Shown one piece after another: positions 9,034-17,207 of a stretch of DNA of 64,000 nucleotides (positions are counted from its first letter, which is position 1; the number at the start of each line of letters is the position of its first letter). Origin of the DNA: Amycolatopsis sp. GM8 (lineage in GTDB: Bacteria > Actinomycetota > Actinomycetes > Mycobacteriales > Pseudonocardiaceae); assembly GCF_021653975.1 (NCBI RefSeq), contig NZ_JAJKFK010000007.1, positions 372,001-436,000 of the forward strand. The letters run 5' to 3'. The notes under the pieces are model-generated. The model saw only the letters and a list, made by a program, of their open reading frames with translations, did not search any database and was not told where the DNA came from. The translations under genes were made by a program, and so were the position numbers.

Positions 9034-10022
9034 CCCTGATGCCCGATATCGAAACGGTCCGCGGCCCGGTCCCGGTCAGTGGCCTCGGAACCACCCTGAT
9101 GCACGAGCACGTTTTCGTGCTCAATGAAGAGATCCGGCTCAACTATCCGGACTTGTGGGACGAGGAGGCCCAGGTCGCCAATGCGATCGCCAAGCTGCGC
9201 GCGGCTCGGCAACTGGGCGTCGACACCATCGCCGACCCGACCGTGCTCGGCCTCGGCCGGGACATCCGCCGCATCGCCCGGGTGAACGAGCAGGTCGACC
9301 TCAATATCGTGGTGGCCACCGGACTGTACACCTACGGCGACGTCCCGCTGTTCTTCCATTACGAGGGGCCCGGCGCGCTCATCGAGGGCGACGAGCGCAT
9401 GGTGTCGATGTTCGTCGCGGATATCGAACAGGGCATCGGCGGCACCGGTATCAAAGCGGCGTTCCTCAAGTGTGCGATCGAACGCGAGCTGACCCGGGGC
9501 GTCAAACGGGTCCTGTGTGCCGTGGCGGAGGCCCACAAGCGCACCGGCGTGCCGATCATGGTCCATACCAGTACCCGGCACCGGACGGGGCTCGTGGCGC
9601 AGGAGGTGCTGCGCGCGGAGGGCGTCGACCTGACTCGGGTGCAGATCGCGCACAGCGGCGACACGACGGACCTCGACTACCTGCGGCAGTTGTTGGATGC
9701 CGGCTCGTTCCTCGGCATGGACCGGTTCGGATTGGACTTCCCGCTGGCCACCACCGACCGCGTCGCGACGATCGCCGCTCTCACCGACGCGGGCTACGCC
9801 TCGCAGCTGCATCTCGCGCACGACGCGTCCTGTCACGTGGACTGGTTCCCGCCGGGGTACGCCGAGCAGATGGCGCCGAACTGGCACCACACCTACATTC
9901 CCGAGACGGTGGTGCCGGCACTGCGCGAGTCCGGCGTGCGCGATGAGGACATCCAGACGATGCTGGTGCATGCCCCACAATCATTCTTCACCGCCGGCCG
10001 GACTCAGTCGGGCTCGGTGTAG
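9030..10022 (+). CDS. Phosphotriesterase-family metal hydrolase, probable lactonase
   Basis: 330 aa (an ATG at 9039 is an alternative start). The binuclear metal site is complete: H25 and H27 (LMHEHVF), bridging K147 (FLKCAIE), H179 (MVHTST), H208 (IAHSGD) and D265 (LAHDAS). Phosphotriesterase-related proteins in bacteria are mostly lactonases. In this operon it would open the lactone produced by the BVMO to a hydroxy acid, the substrate for the phosphotransferase upstream (inference). Its 3' end overlaps the convergent type VII-associated gene by 19 bp, suggesting that this junction was made by insertion of the effector cassette or of the operon. Confidence 0.88.
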   Translation: MTLMPDIETVRGPVPVSGLGTTLMHEHVFVLNEEIRLNYPDLWDEEAQVANAIAKLRAARQLGVDTIADPTVLGLGRDIRRIARVNEQVDLNIVVATGLYTYGDVPLFFHYEGPGALIEGDERMVSMFVADIEQGIGGTGIKAAFLKCAIERELTRGVKRVLCAVAEAHKRTGVPIMVHTSTRHRTGLVAQEVLRAEGVDLTRVQIAHSGDTTDLDYLRQLLDAGSFLGMDRFGLDFPLATTDRVATIAALTDAGYASQLHLAHDASCHVDWFPPGYAEQMAPNWHHTYIPETVVPALRESGVRDEDIQTMLVHAPQSFFTAGRTQSGSV

Positions 10023-10516
10023 CTGGCGCGCAGCGCGCCGGCGAGCAGCCGGGTCGACGCCGGGCCGTCCGGGTTGAGCAGGATGTCGGTGTCCGGCGGC
10101 AAAACGTCCAGCAACTGCTCGGCCGTGACCTCAGCCCAGTGGTCGGTTTCCACTCGCGTGCGATGCGCCGGCGCGGTCACCACAGCCACGCACGGCACAC
10201 CGTCCGGGGCGGGGCCGACCAGCGGGTACCCGTCCTCGCTGACCGCCAGCGCCAGCATCGCGTCCCGCACGATCGGCAGCAGCGCGTCGCCCGGCGCCGT
10301 GCCCTCCATCACCAACCGCATCACTGCGTCGGCGGGGTCCGTCGGCGACGAGGCGGTGGCGGGCACATACTCCGGGTTCGGCTCGAACCGCCCGGGGTTG
10401 CCGTGCTCGTCCAGTGGCCAGCCGCCGACCAGGGCTTCCGTGGGCGGCTGCTCGCCGTCGAAACGCGGCTCCCACACCGGATCCAGCAGCACGGCCCAAT
10501 CGTCACGATCTCCCAC
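10004..10516 (-). CDS. Type VII secretion-associated (SseB-like) protein
   Basis: 170 aa, soluble, acidic. Resembles the SseB-like 'type VII secretion system-associated protein' genes that sit downstream of WXG-type effector genes in Amycolatopsis and Streptomyces: a VGGWPLDEHGNPGRFEPNPEY segment, then an alpha/beta domain with DTDILLNPDGPASTRLLAG. Translationally coupled to the effector gene upstream (14 bp overlap). Partner, chaperone or immunity roles are possible; none is proven for this family to my knowledge. No EccC, EccD or MycP gene lies in the window, so the secretion machine must be elsewhere. Confidence 0.65.
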   Translation of the reverse strand: MGDRDDWAVLLDPVWEPRFDGEQPPTEALVGGWPLDEHGNPGRFEPNPEYVPATASSPTDPADAVMRLVMEGTAPGDALLPIVRDAMLALAVSEDGYPLVGPAPDGVPCVAVVTAPAHRTRVETDHWAEVTAEQLLDVLPPDTDILLNPDGPASTRLLAGALRASYTEPD

Positions 10517-12110
10517 CGGGAAGACTCCTTAGCCATCGCATCCAGGAACTGTCCGAACCGCCCGGCTTCGGGTATGGCCTGAACTCGCCGGCGACCGTGT
10601 TTCCCTGCCCGTCCACGGCGGGCTCGACTCCATAATAGGAGCTGTCGTTTTTCGATATGGAGTAGACGGTTCCGGTCGGCGCGTAGGCGGTCCCCTTGTG
10701 TCCACCGACGTGCACCGCGGCCGCCGAGTCGGCTGCGGCAGTGCCGTCCGGGTGCCCCGACAGGCACGAAGTGTACACGACCGGCCGGTGTGGGTTGGCG
10801 CGTGAAGCCTGCTGGAAGAAGTAGTTGTCGGACACCAGTTTGCCGTGCGTCGCGCCGTCGATCGTGTTGATATCCGTACCGCCCCCGGGCCGGCGCACCG
10901 CGACCGCGTACTCGTCGGGGTTCGCATGCCCGTAGATGTAGAACGGTTTCTGTCCCGCCCACGGGGACGGCTTCGTGGGGGCCGACGTGTAATCGGCGCC
11001 GGGCCGGAAATCGTGCACGTAGGTGCTGTCGGACGTGCGGTTCGGTTTGCCGAGCCAACGGGCGGCCTCGTCCACGTCGCCGCGCTTCGTCGGGAAGCAG
11101 ATTCCGACCACCTCGCCGTTCCTGTCCAGCAACGGCTTGAAGACGACCTGCCCCGGCTCGAAAGTGGTGGTGACGGCCGCCGGCGGTTCGCCGTTGCGCC
11201 CCATCGGCCCGGCCGTCTCGATCTGGCCGGTGAGAGATTTGCTGTTGTCGGCGGAGGGCGTTGTGGTGCCCGACGGTTTCGAAGCCCAACTACGGGAACT
11301 CGACGCCGTCGTACTGCTGTCCTCGGACGGCAAACCCCGCGGAGTGTCCACCTTGGACGGCTTGATGTCGTTCAGCCTCTTGGCCGCGTCATCGAACGAA
11401 CGACCCAGCTTCGACAGCATCGGCATCAGCTTTCCCAGCGCCTGCACCAGCTTCTGGGTGAGCCCGGCGATCTTGATGGCGGTCGAGGCCACCGCCCGCA
11501 CCACCTGCGGCACCACCCAAATCAGGCCGATCCCCAACGTGAACAACACCTGCAGGGCCCAGCTCACCAGATGCCCGACGAGGTCGGCGATGATCTCACG
11601 CACCGTGCTGCGCACCGCCGACACCACCTCACCCGACGTGCCCACCCCGCTGGCGGCACCGGCCGCCGCGGCCTGGGCGGCGGCGATCAGGTTGGCGACA
11701 TCGCCACCACGCGCCCGATACGCATCGGCACCCGCCCCGCGCCACGACGCGACATCGGAGGTGATCGCCTGGTTCAGATCCTGGCTGATCTTTCCCAGTT
11801 CGGCGCTGATGTTCTGCCAGGTCTGCGCGTGTGCCTGGATTTCGTCGGGATTGCCGGCCAGCGCGTCCAGCGCCTCCTTCAACGGCCCGACATGCTCCAT
11901 CAGCCAGCCGACCCCGGCCGAGAAAATCGCCCCGAACGGGTCCAGCGCCGCGCCCACCACATCCATCGCGGCGCCCACCAAGCCCATCACACCGGCGGCC
12001 CAGTCACCGCTCTGGATCGCCTGTGCCGTACTGGCGACGTCCTCCATCAGGTCCGCGCCGGTGAAGGACCCCGTCGAGCTCTGCACCGGGGCGACCAACG
12101 GGTTACTCAT
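10503..12110 (-). CDS. WXG/LXG-type type VII secretion effector with putative caspase-like C-terminal domain
   Basis: 535 aa. The N-terminal half is helical, with a W-x-G turn at W123-R-G125 and Ala-rich helices around 60-170; two hydrophobic helices lie near 180-215. A Ser/Thr-rich linker (about 250-310) leads to an alpha/beta C-terminal domain. There, a strand ending in Y-I-Y-G-H395 and a later strand ending V-V-Y-T-S-C449-L-S-G give the His...Cys order and the local context of clan CD (caspase/CHAT-like) peptidases. The architecture is that of a polymorphic toxin. The peptidase reading is my pattern recognition; a structural prediction would settle it. Preceded by an EspC-like gene and followed by an SseB-like gene. 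Confidence 0.75.
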   Translation of the reverse strand: MSNPLVAPVQSSTGSFTGADLMEDVASTAQAIQSGDWAAGVMGLVGAAMDVVGAALDPFGAIFSAGVGWLMEHVGPLKEALDALAGNPDEIQAHAQTWQNISAELGKISQDLNQAITSDVASWRGAGADAYRARGGDVANLIAAAQAAAAGAASGVGTSGEVVSAVRSTVREIIADLVGHLVSWALQVLFTLGIGLIWVVPQVVRAVASTAIKIAGLTQKLVQALGKLMPMLSKLGRSFDDAAKRLNDIKPSKVDTPRGLPSEDSSTTASSSRSWASKPSGTTTPSADNSKSLTGQIETAGPMGRNGEPPAAVTTTFEPGQVVFKPLLDRNGEVVGICFPTKRGDVDEAARWLGKPNRTSDSTYVHDFRPGADYTSAPTKPSPWAGQKPFYIYGHANPDEYAVAVRRPGGGTDINTIDGATHGKLVSDNYFFQQASRANPHRPVVYTSCLSGHPDGTAAADSAAAVHVGGHKGTAYAPTGTVYSISKNDSSYYGVEPAVDGQGNTVAGEFRPYPKPGGSDSSWMRWLRSLPGGRS

Positions 12111-12138
12111 CCAAGCTCCTTAGCCCGGCAGGGAGCAG

Positions 12139-12492
12139 TCACCCGGCACGTACTGTCCTGGGCACGGAAAGAGCAGTCAGATCTTTGTACTGATTGGTCA
12201 GCGCTTCGGTGCTGTTCCGCTCGTTGTCCCGGTAGGCGTTCGCCGCCGCACGCACGTTGCCGGCCGTGGTACCCAACGCTTGCGAAGCGGCCTTGATCGC
12301 GTCCATTCCCTTCTGTTCCACCGGGTTCACGATCGGCGGCAGGAAGGCACACAGCAGGCCGTAGGCCTTGTTGTCCATGCTGACCGTGTTCGCCGCGGAA
12401 AGCGCGGTGCCCGTCCGGTCGTTCAATGCGCTCACATGGCTCGCGTGGGTGGCGAGTTCGTCCGGCACCACTTCGAAACGCATTGACGTCAT
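12139..12492 (-). CDS. EspC/WXG100-like type VII secretion target
   Basis: 117 aa, almost entirely helical: MRFEVVPDELATHASHVSALNDRTGTAL, then a second helix ending AANAYRDNERNSTEAL. This pattern (two amphipathic helices, 'F.V.p..L..ha..v..l') matches the excreted virulence factor EspC-like and WXG100-like partners encoded beside LXG/WXG effectors. It likely pairs with the effector downstream to form the secretion-competent heterodimer. The start may be ATG 12492 or ATG 12483; neither has a strong Shine-Dalgarno sequence. First gene of the three-gene cassette. Confidence 0.7.
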   Translation of the reverse strand: MTSMRFEVVPDELATHASHVSALNDRTGTALSAANTVSMDNKAYGLLCAFLPPIVNPVEQKGMDAIKAASQALGTTAGNVRAAANAYRDNERNSTEALTNQYKDLTALSVPRTVRAG

Positions 12493-12569
12493 GCGCTCAG
12501 CGTACCGATTCCGGCCTCGATCCTTGCCGCGGTCGCGGGGTCCTTGGCCGTTGGGGCAACGGCTTTGGT

Positions 12570-13658
12570 TCAGACAGGCCAGGGATGACCCAGATCACGC
12601 GTCCAGTGCAGCGGCGCTTCGAAGCTCGGCAGTATCCCCGGCGGCGCGGCGATCACATGTGGAAGTGCCTGCAGGCAGGCGGCGATCGTGCCATGGTAGC
12701 CGGGATCGGTTCGCCTCGCACCGACACGGAAGAAGCGATCGTCGTTCTCCAGCGACGCCCGCAGGTCGATCGTCATCCGCGCGGACGGCCGCCCTTCGAT
12801 CTCGACGATCCAGTACTCGCCGGGATTGACGCCGTCCGGCAGGTTCTCGGGCCCGATGAACCAGTTCAGTTCGAGCGTGAACAACGGGAGTTCCGCGCTC
12901 TCCCACCCGCGAAACCGGTGGCGGATCCGGCCGACCGTGCCGGCCGCGATGCTCACCCGGCCGGCCCTCGTATCCACCGGCGCCGGCAGGAACTCGTGCG
13001 TCTCCTCGACCCGGTCGAAGGTTACGCCGAGGGCGTGTTCGATGCTGCGGCCGACCGACCTCAGGACGTTCTTGCTCATCGTCGCGGGCAACCGTTTCCG
13101 CTGTGCCTCGGCGACCGGCAGCCCCAATCCGACCGCTTCGAGCAGGACCGGCCCGAGACCGTGCGCCGGCCAGTTCTCGCGGATGGTCAGCGACCGCAGG
13201 TCGGCGGTCATTCCGGTCAGGGCCAGGGCGAGCCGCTCGGACACGAGGTCGGGGCTCATCCCGGTCGAGTGGAACGTCGAACCGCCCTCGGTGCACGCTT
13301 GCCCGAGCCGGACGGTGAACTCGGGCTCGCGCCACAACGCCGCGTTGTGATAGGGGATCGGCGTGATGACGTTGGCGCCGCTCGCCAGGAGATGGAGGAT
13401 CTCGTCGTCGGTGCTGTTGTCGCCGGTGTCCCGTGCGCAATAGAGCACGCAGTCACATCGCGCGGCGAGAGCCTCGTCCGGATCATCGGTGATCGTCACC
13501 CCGATGCGGTCGAGCCCGAGCAACTCACCCACGTCGCGCCCGGCCTTTTTCCTGCTGTAGCAACGCACCGCGGCGAGTTCGAGCTCTGGTCTCTGGGTGA
13601 TTTCGTAGATGGCCACCGATCCCATCCCGCCAGGGCCGAACACGCCGACCCGCGTCAT
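12570..13658 (-). CDS. Dihydrodipicolinate reductase-like NAD(P)-binding protein
   Basis: 362 aa from the ATG at 13658. N-terminal Rossmann motif VGVFGPGGMGSVAIYEI, then a DapB-like N-terminal domain (CVLYCARDTGDNSTDDEILHLLASGANVITPIPYH) and a longer C-terminal domain. Proteins of this type ('dihydrodipicolinate reductase family', 2,4-diaminopentanoate dehydrogenase-like) are common in actinobacterial lipid and xenobiotic clusters with no defined substrate. Overlaps the SDR stop by 4 bp, so it is the last gene of the OB-fold/thiolase/SDR operon. Probably an NAD(P)-dependent oxidoreductase; true DapB is unlikely given the length. Confidence 0.75.
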   Translation of the reverse strand: MTRVGVFGPGGMGSVAIYEITQRPELELAAVRCYSRKKAGRDVGELLGLDRIGVTITDDPDEALAARCDCVLYCARDTGDNSTDDEILHLLASGANVITPIPYHNAALWREPEFTVRLGQACTEGGSTFHSTGMSPDLVSERLALALTGMTADLRSLTIRENWPAHGLGPVLLEAVGLGLPVAEAQRKRLPATMSKNVLRSVGRSIEHALGVTFDRVEETHEFLPAPVDTRAGRVSIAAGTVGRIRHRFRGWESAELPLFTLELNWFIGPENLPDGVNPGEYWIVEIEGRPSARMTIDLRASLENDDRFFRVGARRTDPGYHGTIAACLQALPHVIAAPPGILPSFEAPLHWTRDLGHPWPV

Positions 13659-14392
13659 GAGATCTGCGCACCGTCCACCACGAGCGACGCGCCATTGACG
13701 AAACGCGCCTCGTCGGAGACGAGATACCGGACCGCGCCGGCGATGTCCTCGGGGGCCGCCATCGACCCGGTCGGGTTCGACTTGCGAATCGCGCCCAGCC
13801 ACACATCGGCGGAAGGCGCGTCGCCGATCGAGGCCGTCTGCCGCGCCAGCTCGGTCATGATGTCCGACTCGATGGCGCTCGGGCAGACCTCGTTGCTGGT
13901 GATCCCTTGTGCGGCGTGCGCACGGGCGAGGTTCTTGGTCAACCCACTGAGCGCGTGCTTCGACACGTTGTAGGCCAGATTGAGGCCGCCACCGCGCAAC
14001 GAATACACCGAGCCGACATTGACGATGCGGCCCCAGCCCTGCTCGATCATGTGCGGCAGGCATTGCGCCGCCAGCAGAAACGCGGACCGGACATTGATGG
14101 CCATCGTGAGTTCGTAGTCGGCCAGCGGTGTGGACGCCACCTCCTGCTTGCCCAGCAGGACGGCCGCCGAATGAACGAGGACGTCGTAGTCGTACACGAT
14201 CTCCGGCGCCGAAGTGGCGGCAAGATCGAAATTCCGTGGCTGGGCACCGGTGTCGGCCGCGAGCGCCTCCGCGGCAGCGGTTGACCTGTTGTACAGGAAG
14301 TCGACCGCATGACCATCGTGCGTCAATGCGCGGACTATCGCCTGGCCGACCGATCCCGTGCCGCCGGTCACCAGCATTCTTCGCTTGGTCAT
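13655..14392 (-). CDS. Short-chain dehydrogenase/reductase (FabG-like)
   Basis: 245 aa from the ATG at 14392; the longer open frame is an extension into the thiolase gene. Cofactor motif VTGGTGSVGQAIV, catalytic S (IVNVGSVYS), Y-x3-K (AYNVSKHAL) and C-terminal VNGASLVVDG, typical of classical SDRs. An unusual V-H-S-A-A-V replaces the usual N-N-A-G turn. It overlaps both neighbours by 4 bp. Likely reduces a 3-keto or oxidises a hydroxy intermediate in the thioester pathway; the substrate is not predictable. Confidence 0.88.
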   Translation of the reverse strand: MTKRRMLVTGGTGSVGQAIVRALTHDGHAVDFLYNRSTAAAEALAADTGAQPRNFDLAATSAPEIVYDYDVLVHSAAVLLGKQEVASTPLADYELTMAINVRSAFLLAAQCLPHMIEQGWGRIVNVGSVYSLRGGGLNLAYNVSKHALSGLTKNLARAHAAQGITSNEVCPSAIESDIMTELARQTASIGDAPSADVWLGAIRKSNPTGSMAAPEDIAGAVRYLVSDEARFVNGASLVVDGAQIS

Positions 14393-15591
14393 GCGGCGGC
14401 CTTCTCGAGAATGTGGATACCGCACGCCGAGCCCAATCCGAGGACGTGCGCGAGCCCGGCCCGCGCGCCCGCGATCTGGCGCTCGCCCGCCTCGCCGCGC
14501 AGGTGATGGGTGATCTCCCAGACATTGGCGATTCCGGTGGCGGCAATGGGGTGGCCCTTGGAGATCAGTCCCCCCGACACATTGACCGGGGACGCACCGT
14601 CCCGCCACGTCGCCCCGGAGCGGAAGAACTCCCCTGCCTCGCCCGGTTCGCAGAGCCCGAGATTGTCGTAGTGCACGAGTTCGGCGGTCGCGAAGCAGTC
14701 GTGCAGTTCGATCAGATCGAGATCCTGCGGACCGATTCCGGCCTGTTCGTACGCGAGATCGGCCGCCCGGCGGGTCAACGTGTTGATATCGGGCAACACC
14801 TGGCAGCCGTCGGTGTACGGATCGCTGGTCAGGACCGAGGCACTCACTTTGACCGCGCGGCGACGTTGTGCGGCGGACAGGTGCCGCAAGGCCTCCCCCG
14901 TGGTCAATACCGCGGCGGCCGCACCGTCACTGTTCGCCGAACACATCGAACGCGTATTGGGGTACGCGACCATCACGTCGTTCATGATTTCGGCCAACGA
15001 CATCGGCTTGGTGTAGGCGGCCAAGGGATTCAACGTGGAGTGCGCGTGATTCTTCTCGGCGATTCCCGCGAACACCTCCGCGTCGACCCCGCCGTAACGG
15101 TGGGCGTACTCCATGCCGATCTCGGCGAAGACGCCGGGCATCGTGTCCGTGCCGACGTGTCCGTCCAGCGCGGTGACCGCGCCCACGCGCCCCTTCGGCA
15201 CCCACTCCTCGTCCGTCGATTCGCGATCATGCCCGGCCAGCAGGCCGGCTCCCGACAGCTTCTCCACGCCGAAGGCGAGGGCGAACCGCGCTTCGCCGGC
15301 CTTGAGCGCCATGATCGCCGTGCGGAGCGCGGTCGCCCCCGTCGCACACGCATTGGTGACGTTGTAGACGGGAATCCCGGTCTGCCCGATCTGTTTCTGG
15401 AGCAACTGGCCGATGTTCTCCGCCGCCATTCGATAGCAGCCGCCGGCGATCATGTCTATGTCCTGAATGGACACATCGCCGTCCGCGAGCGCCGACCGTG
15501 TCGCCGCGGTCGCGAGGTCCAGTTCGTCCAGGGTCCGGTGCTTGCCGAACCGCGTCATCGCGATACCGAGGATCCAGATGTCGTCGTTCAC
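14389..15591 (-). CDS. Thiolase (SCP2/lipid-transfer type)
   Basis: 400 aa. Nucleophile C82 in NACATGATALR; C-terminal GGLISKGHPIAATG carries the catalytic His; a further Cys lies in GLGSACGIHIL. HDCFATAELVHYDNLG is typical of the SCP2-thiolase-like branch used in steroid side-chain and other branched acyl-CoA degradation. Members need or pair with a DUF35 Zn-ribbon/OB-fold protein, which is encoded immediately upstream (4 bp overlap). It may carry out thiolysis or a retro-aldol cleavage as in Ltp2 with its DUF35 partner (established for steroid degradation; applied here by analogy). Confidence 0.9.
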   Translation of the reverse strand: MNDDIWILGIAMTRFGKHRTLDELDLATAATRSALADGDVSIQDIDMIAGGCYRMAAENIGQLLQKQIGQTGIPVYNVTNACATGATALRTAIMALKAGEARFALAFGVEKLSGAGLLAGHDRESTDEEWVPKGRVGAVTALDGHVGTDTMPGVFAEIGMEYAHRYGGVDAEVFAGIAEKNHAHSTLNPLAAYTKPMSLAEIMNDVMVAYPNTRSMCSANSDGAAAAVLTTGEALRHLSAAQRRRAVKVSASVLTSDPYTDGCQVLPDINTLTRRAADLAYEQAGIGPQDLDLIELHDCFATAELVHYDNLGLCEPGEAGEFFRSGATWRDGASPVNVSGGLISKGHPIAATGIANVWEITHHLRGEAGERQIAGARAGLAHVLGLGSACGIHILEKAAA

Positions 15592-16022
15592 TTGCCCACC
15601 TTCGCCGGCACGAAGCCGAATCCGATCGCCTGAACTCCGTACCCGTCCACACCCAGCGGATAGGTCGTGAGCCGCACCGGCATGCCGAGCCGCACGTGGA
15701 CGGGGTCCGGCGCGACATCGACGAGATTGGCACGCACCGTGGTCCCCGCACAGTCGACGACAGCCGACACGAAGGGCACCTCGACGCCCGGTGCCGCCAC
15801 CTCGACGATGCTGTACGCCGTGACGGTGCCTTCGGTCGCCACCGGCACTTCGGTGAAGGTGTCACCGCCGCAGCACGCGCAGCCGCTCCGCCGTCCGAAA
15901 TAGCGGGCTTGGCACGTCTGGCATTCCTGCGCGATCAGGTGCGGCGTATCTCCGAGTACCAGATAGTTGACCAGCGGCACGGTCGTCTCGGAATCGGGTG
16001 GCGTAGCTGCTCTGCTCGTCAT
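15588..16022 (-). CDS. Zn-ribbon/OB-fold protein (DUF35), thiolase partner
   Basis: 144 aa. N-terminal rubredoxin-like zinc ribbon C-Q-T-C ... C-x-C-C-G-G, then an OB-fold (VTAYSIVEVAAPGVEVPFVSAVVDC, VRLGMPVRLT). DUF35 proteins form complexes with SCP2-type thiolases or retro-aldolases and bind the acyl-CoA substrate. First gene of the leftward operon, overlapping the thiolase by 4 bp. Its promoter lies in the 75 bp divergent region shared with the metallo-beta-lactamase-fold gene. Confidence 0.88.
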   Translation of the reverse strand: MTSRAATPPDSETTVPLVNYLVLGDTPHLIAQECQTCQARYFGRRSGCACCGGDTFTEVPVATEGTVTAYSIVEVAAPGVEVPFVSAVVDCAGTTVRANLVDVAPDPVHVRLGMPVRLTTYPLGVDGYGVQAIGFGFVPAKVGK

Positions 16023-16097
16023 AGTGGCTCCCGCACGCTTCGTTAGTTGATACAGTACCCGCTATACTCAGTAGGTCAAGGCGATCAGGGGTGCTCT
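16023..16097. promoter_or_regulatory. Divergent promoter with the shared AGTAC-CTATAC motif
   Basis: AGTACCCGCTATAC (16054-16067) matches the 4715-4728 element in 12 of 14 positions. Its TATACT end (16063-16068) is placed well to serve as the -10 box for the rightward gene starting at 16098. The recurrence in front of three transcription units of one catabolic region suggests coordinated control. Confidence 0.55.
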
Positions 16098-17162
16098 ATG
16101 AAACGGGATTCGGTAGCGGACCTCGACGTCACGGGCGGGCAGCAGCGCGCCGCGTGGCAGCGGCGCGATGCGCCTCCGGTCGAGCGGCTCCGCACGGACC
16201 TGTGGTCGATTCCCGTTCCCATGCCCGACAATCCGCTGCGCTACGTCCTTGTCTATGCCCTGGCCGGTGATTCCGGCCTGACGTTGATCGACGCCGGCTG
16301 GGACGACGACGTGGCGTGGACGGCGCTTGTCGACGGTCTGGCAACATTCGGGGCCACCCCGGAAGACGTGCGCGGCGTGCTGGTGACGCACATGCACATC
16401 GATCATGTCGGGCTCGCGCGCCGGCTCCACGAGACGTCGGGAGCGTGGGTCGCGCTGCACCCCGCCGATGCCGAGGGATTGGCCGACCCCGACTACCGCA
16501 TCCGGGAGCGGGCAGCCAAGGCCGATCGGAGGTGGTTCAGGTCATTGGGCGCGTCGACCGAACAGGCCGATGCGCTCATCGCGGCCATGGGACCCCACGA
16601 CACCCGCAGCTCCCAGGCGCTGGCCGATCGCTTGATCGAGCACAAGCAAAGCATCCGGCTCCCCGGGTGGACCGTCACCGCGATTCACACTCCAGGACAC
16701 ACGCCGGGTCATCTTTGTTTCTATGACGAGGAGAGCCGGGCGATGTTCGGTGGTGATCATCTATTGCCCCGGATCACCCCGAATATCAGTGCTTATCGTG
16801 ATCCGGAGAGTGATGCCCTCGGTGATTTTCTCCAGTCGCTCGACGACGTTTCGCAGCTGGAGGTGAGCGAGGTACTCCCGGCGCACGAGTGGCGTTACCG
16901 GAAGGTCGCCGTGCGGGTCGAACAGCTCAAGAAACATCACGAAGCGCGTCTGAGCGAGGTACTCGAAGCGGTCCGCCGCCACGGCAGCACCGTCCCATGG
17001 GAACTTGCCGCCGAGTTGACCTGGTCGCGCCCTTGGGAGTCCTACGACGGGCTGTTGCAGATCGCGGCAATCGGCGAAACCGCGGCACATCTGGGCCATT
17101 TGCGCCGTCGTGGTCTGGTCTCGGTCACCGACGAGAGCACGCCGCGCTACCGCGCCCTGTGA
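16098..17162 (+). CDS. Metallo-beta-lactamase-fold hydrolase
   Basis: 354 aa from the ATG at 16098 (AGGGG upstream). The zinc motif is T-H98-M-H100-I-D102-H103-V; further ligands are likely the His in TPGHTPGHLCFYD and the Asp in MFGGDHLL. The C-terminal ~90 residues form a winged-helix-like region (VLEAVRRHGSTVPWELAAELTW), as in the LACTB2-like and thioesterase-type branch. In acyl-CoA clusters such proteins often act as thioesterases or lactonases. It is divergent from the thiolase operon, shares its regulatory motif, and is followed by a strong hairpin. Confidence 0.88.
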   Translation: MKRDSVADLDVTGGQQRAAWQRRDAPPVERLRTDLWSIPVPMPDNPLRYVLVYALAGDSGLTLIDAGWDDDVAWTALVDGLATFGATPEDVRGVLVTHMHIDHVGLARRLHETSGAWVALHPADAEGLADPDYRIRERAAKADRRWFRSLGASTEQADALIAAMGPHDTRSSQALADRLIEHKQSIRLPGWTVTAIHTPGHTPGHLCFYDEESRAMFGGDHLLPRITPNISAYRDPESDALGDFLQSLDDVSQLEVSEVLPAHEWRYRKVAVRVEQLKKHHEARLSEVLEAVRRHGSTVPWELAAELTWSRPWESYDGLLQIAAIGETAAHLGHLRRRGLVSVTDESTPRYRAL

Positions 17163-17167
17163 GTAAT

Positions 17168-17194
17168 GCGCCCGCTCCGGCGGGGAGCGGGCGC
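17168..17194. terminator. Strong bidirectional hairpin between convergent genes
   Basis: GCGCCCGCTCC (17168-17178) pairs perfectly with GGAGCGGGCGC (17184-17194) around a 5-nt loop. There is no U-run, as usual in high-GC actinobacteria. It sits 6 bp after the metallo-beta-lactamase-fold stop and just beyond the stop of the leftward secreted hydrolase. Confidence 0.8.
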
Positions 17195-17207
17195 ACCACC
17201 TGGATCG

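Noticed and set aside
12570..14546. A 658-residue fusion reading frame covering the SDR region and the reductase-like protein
   Set aside because: The first half is the shadow frame of the SDR gene; only the part from 13658 has family similarity.
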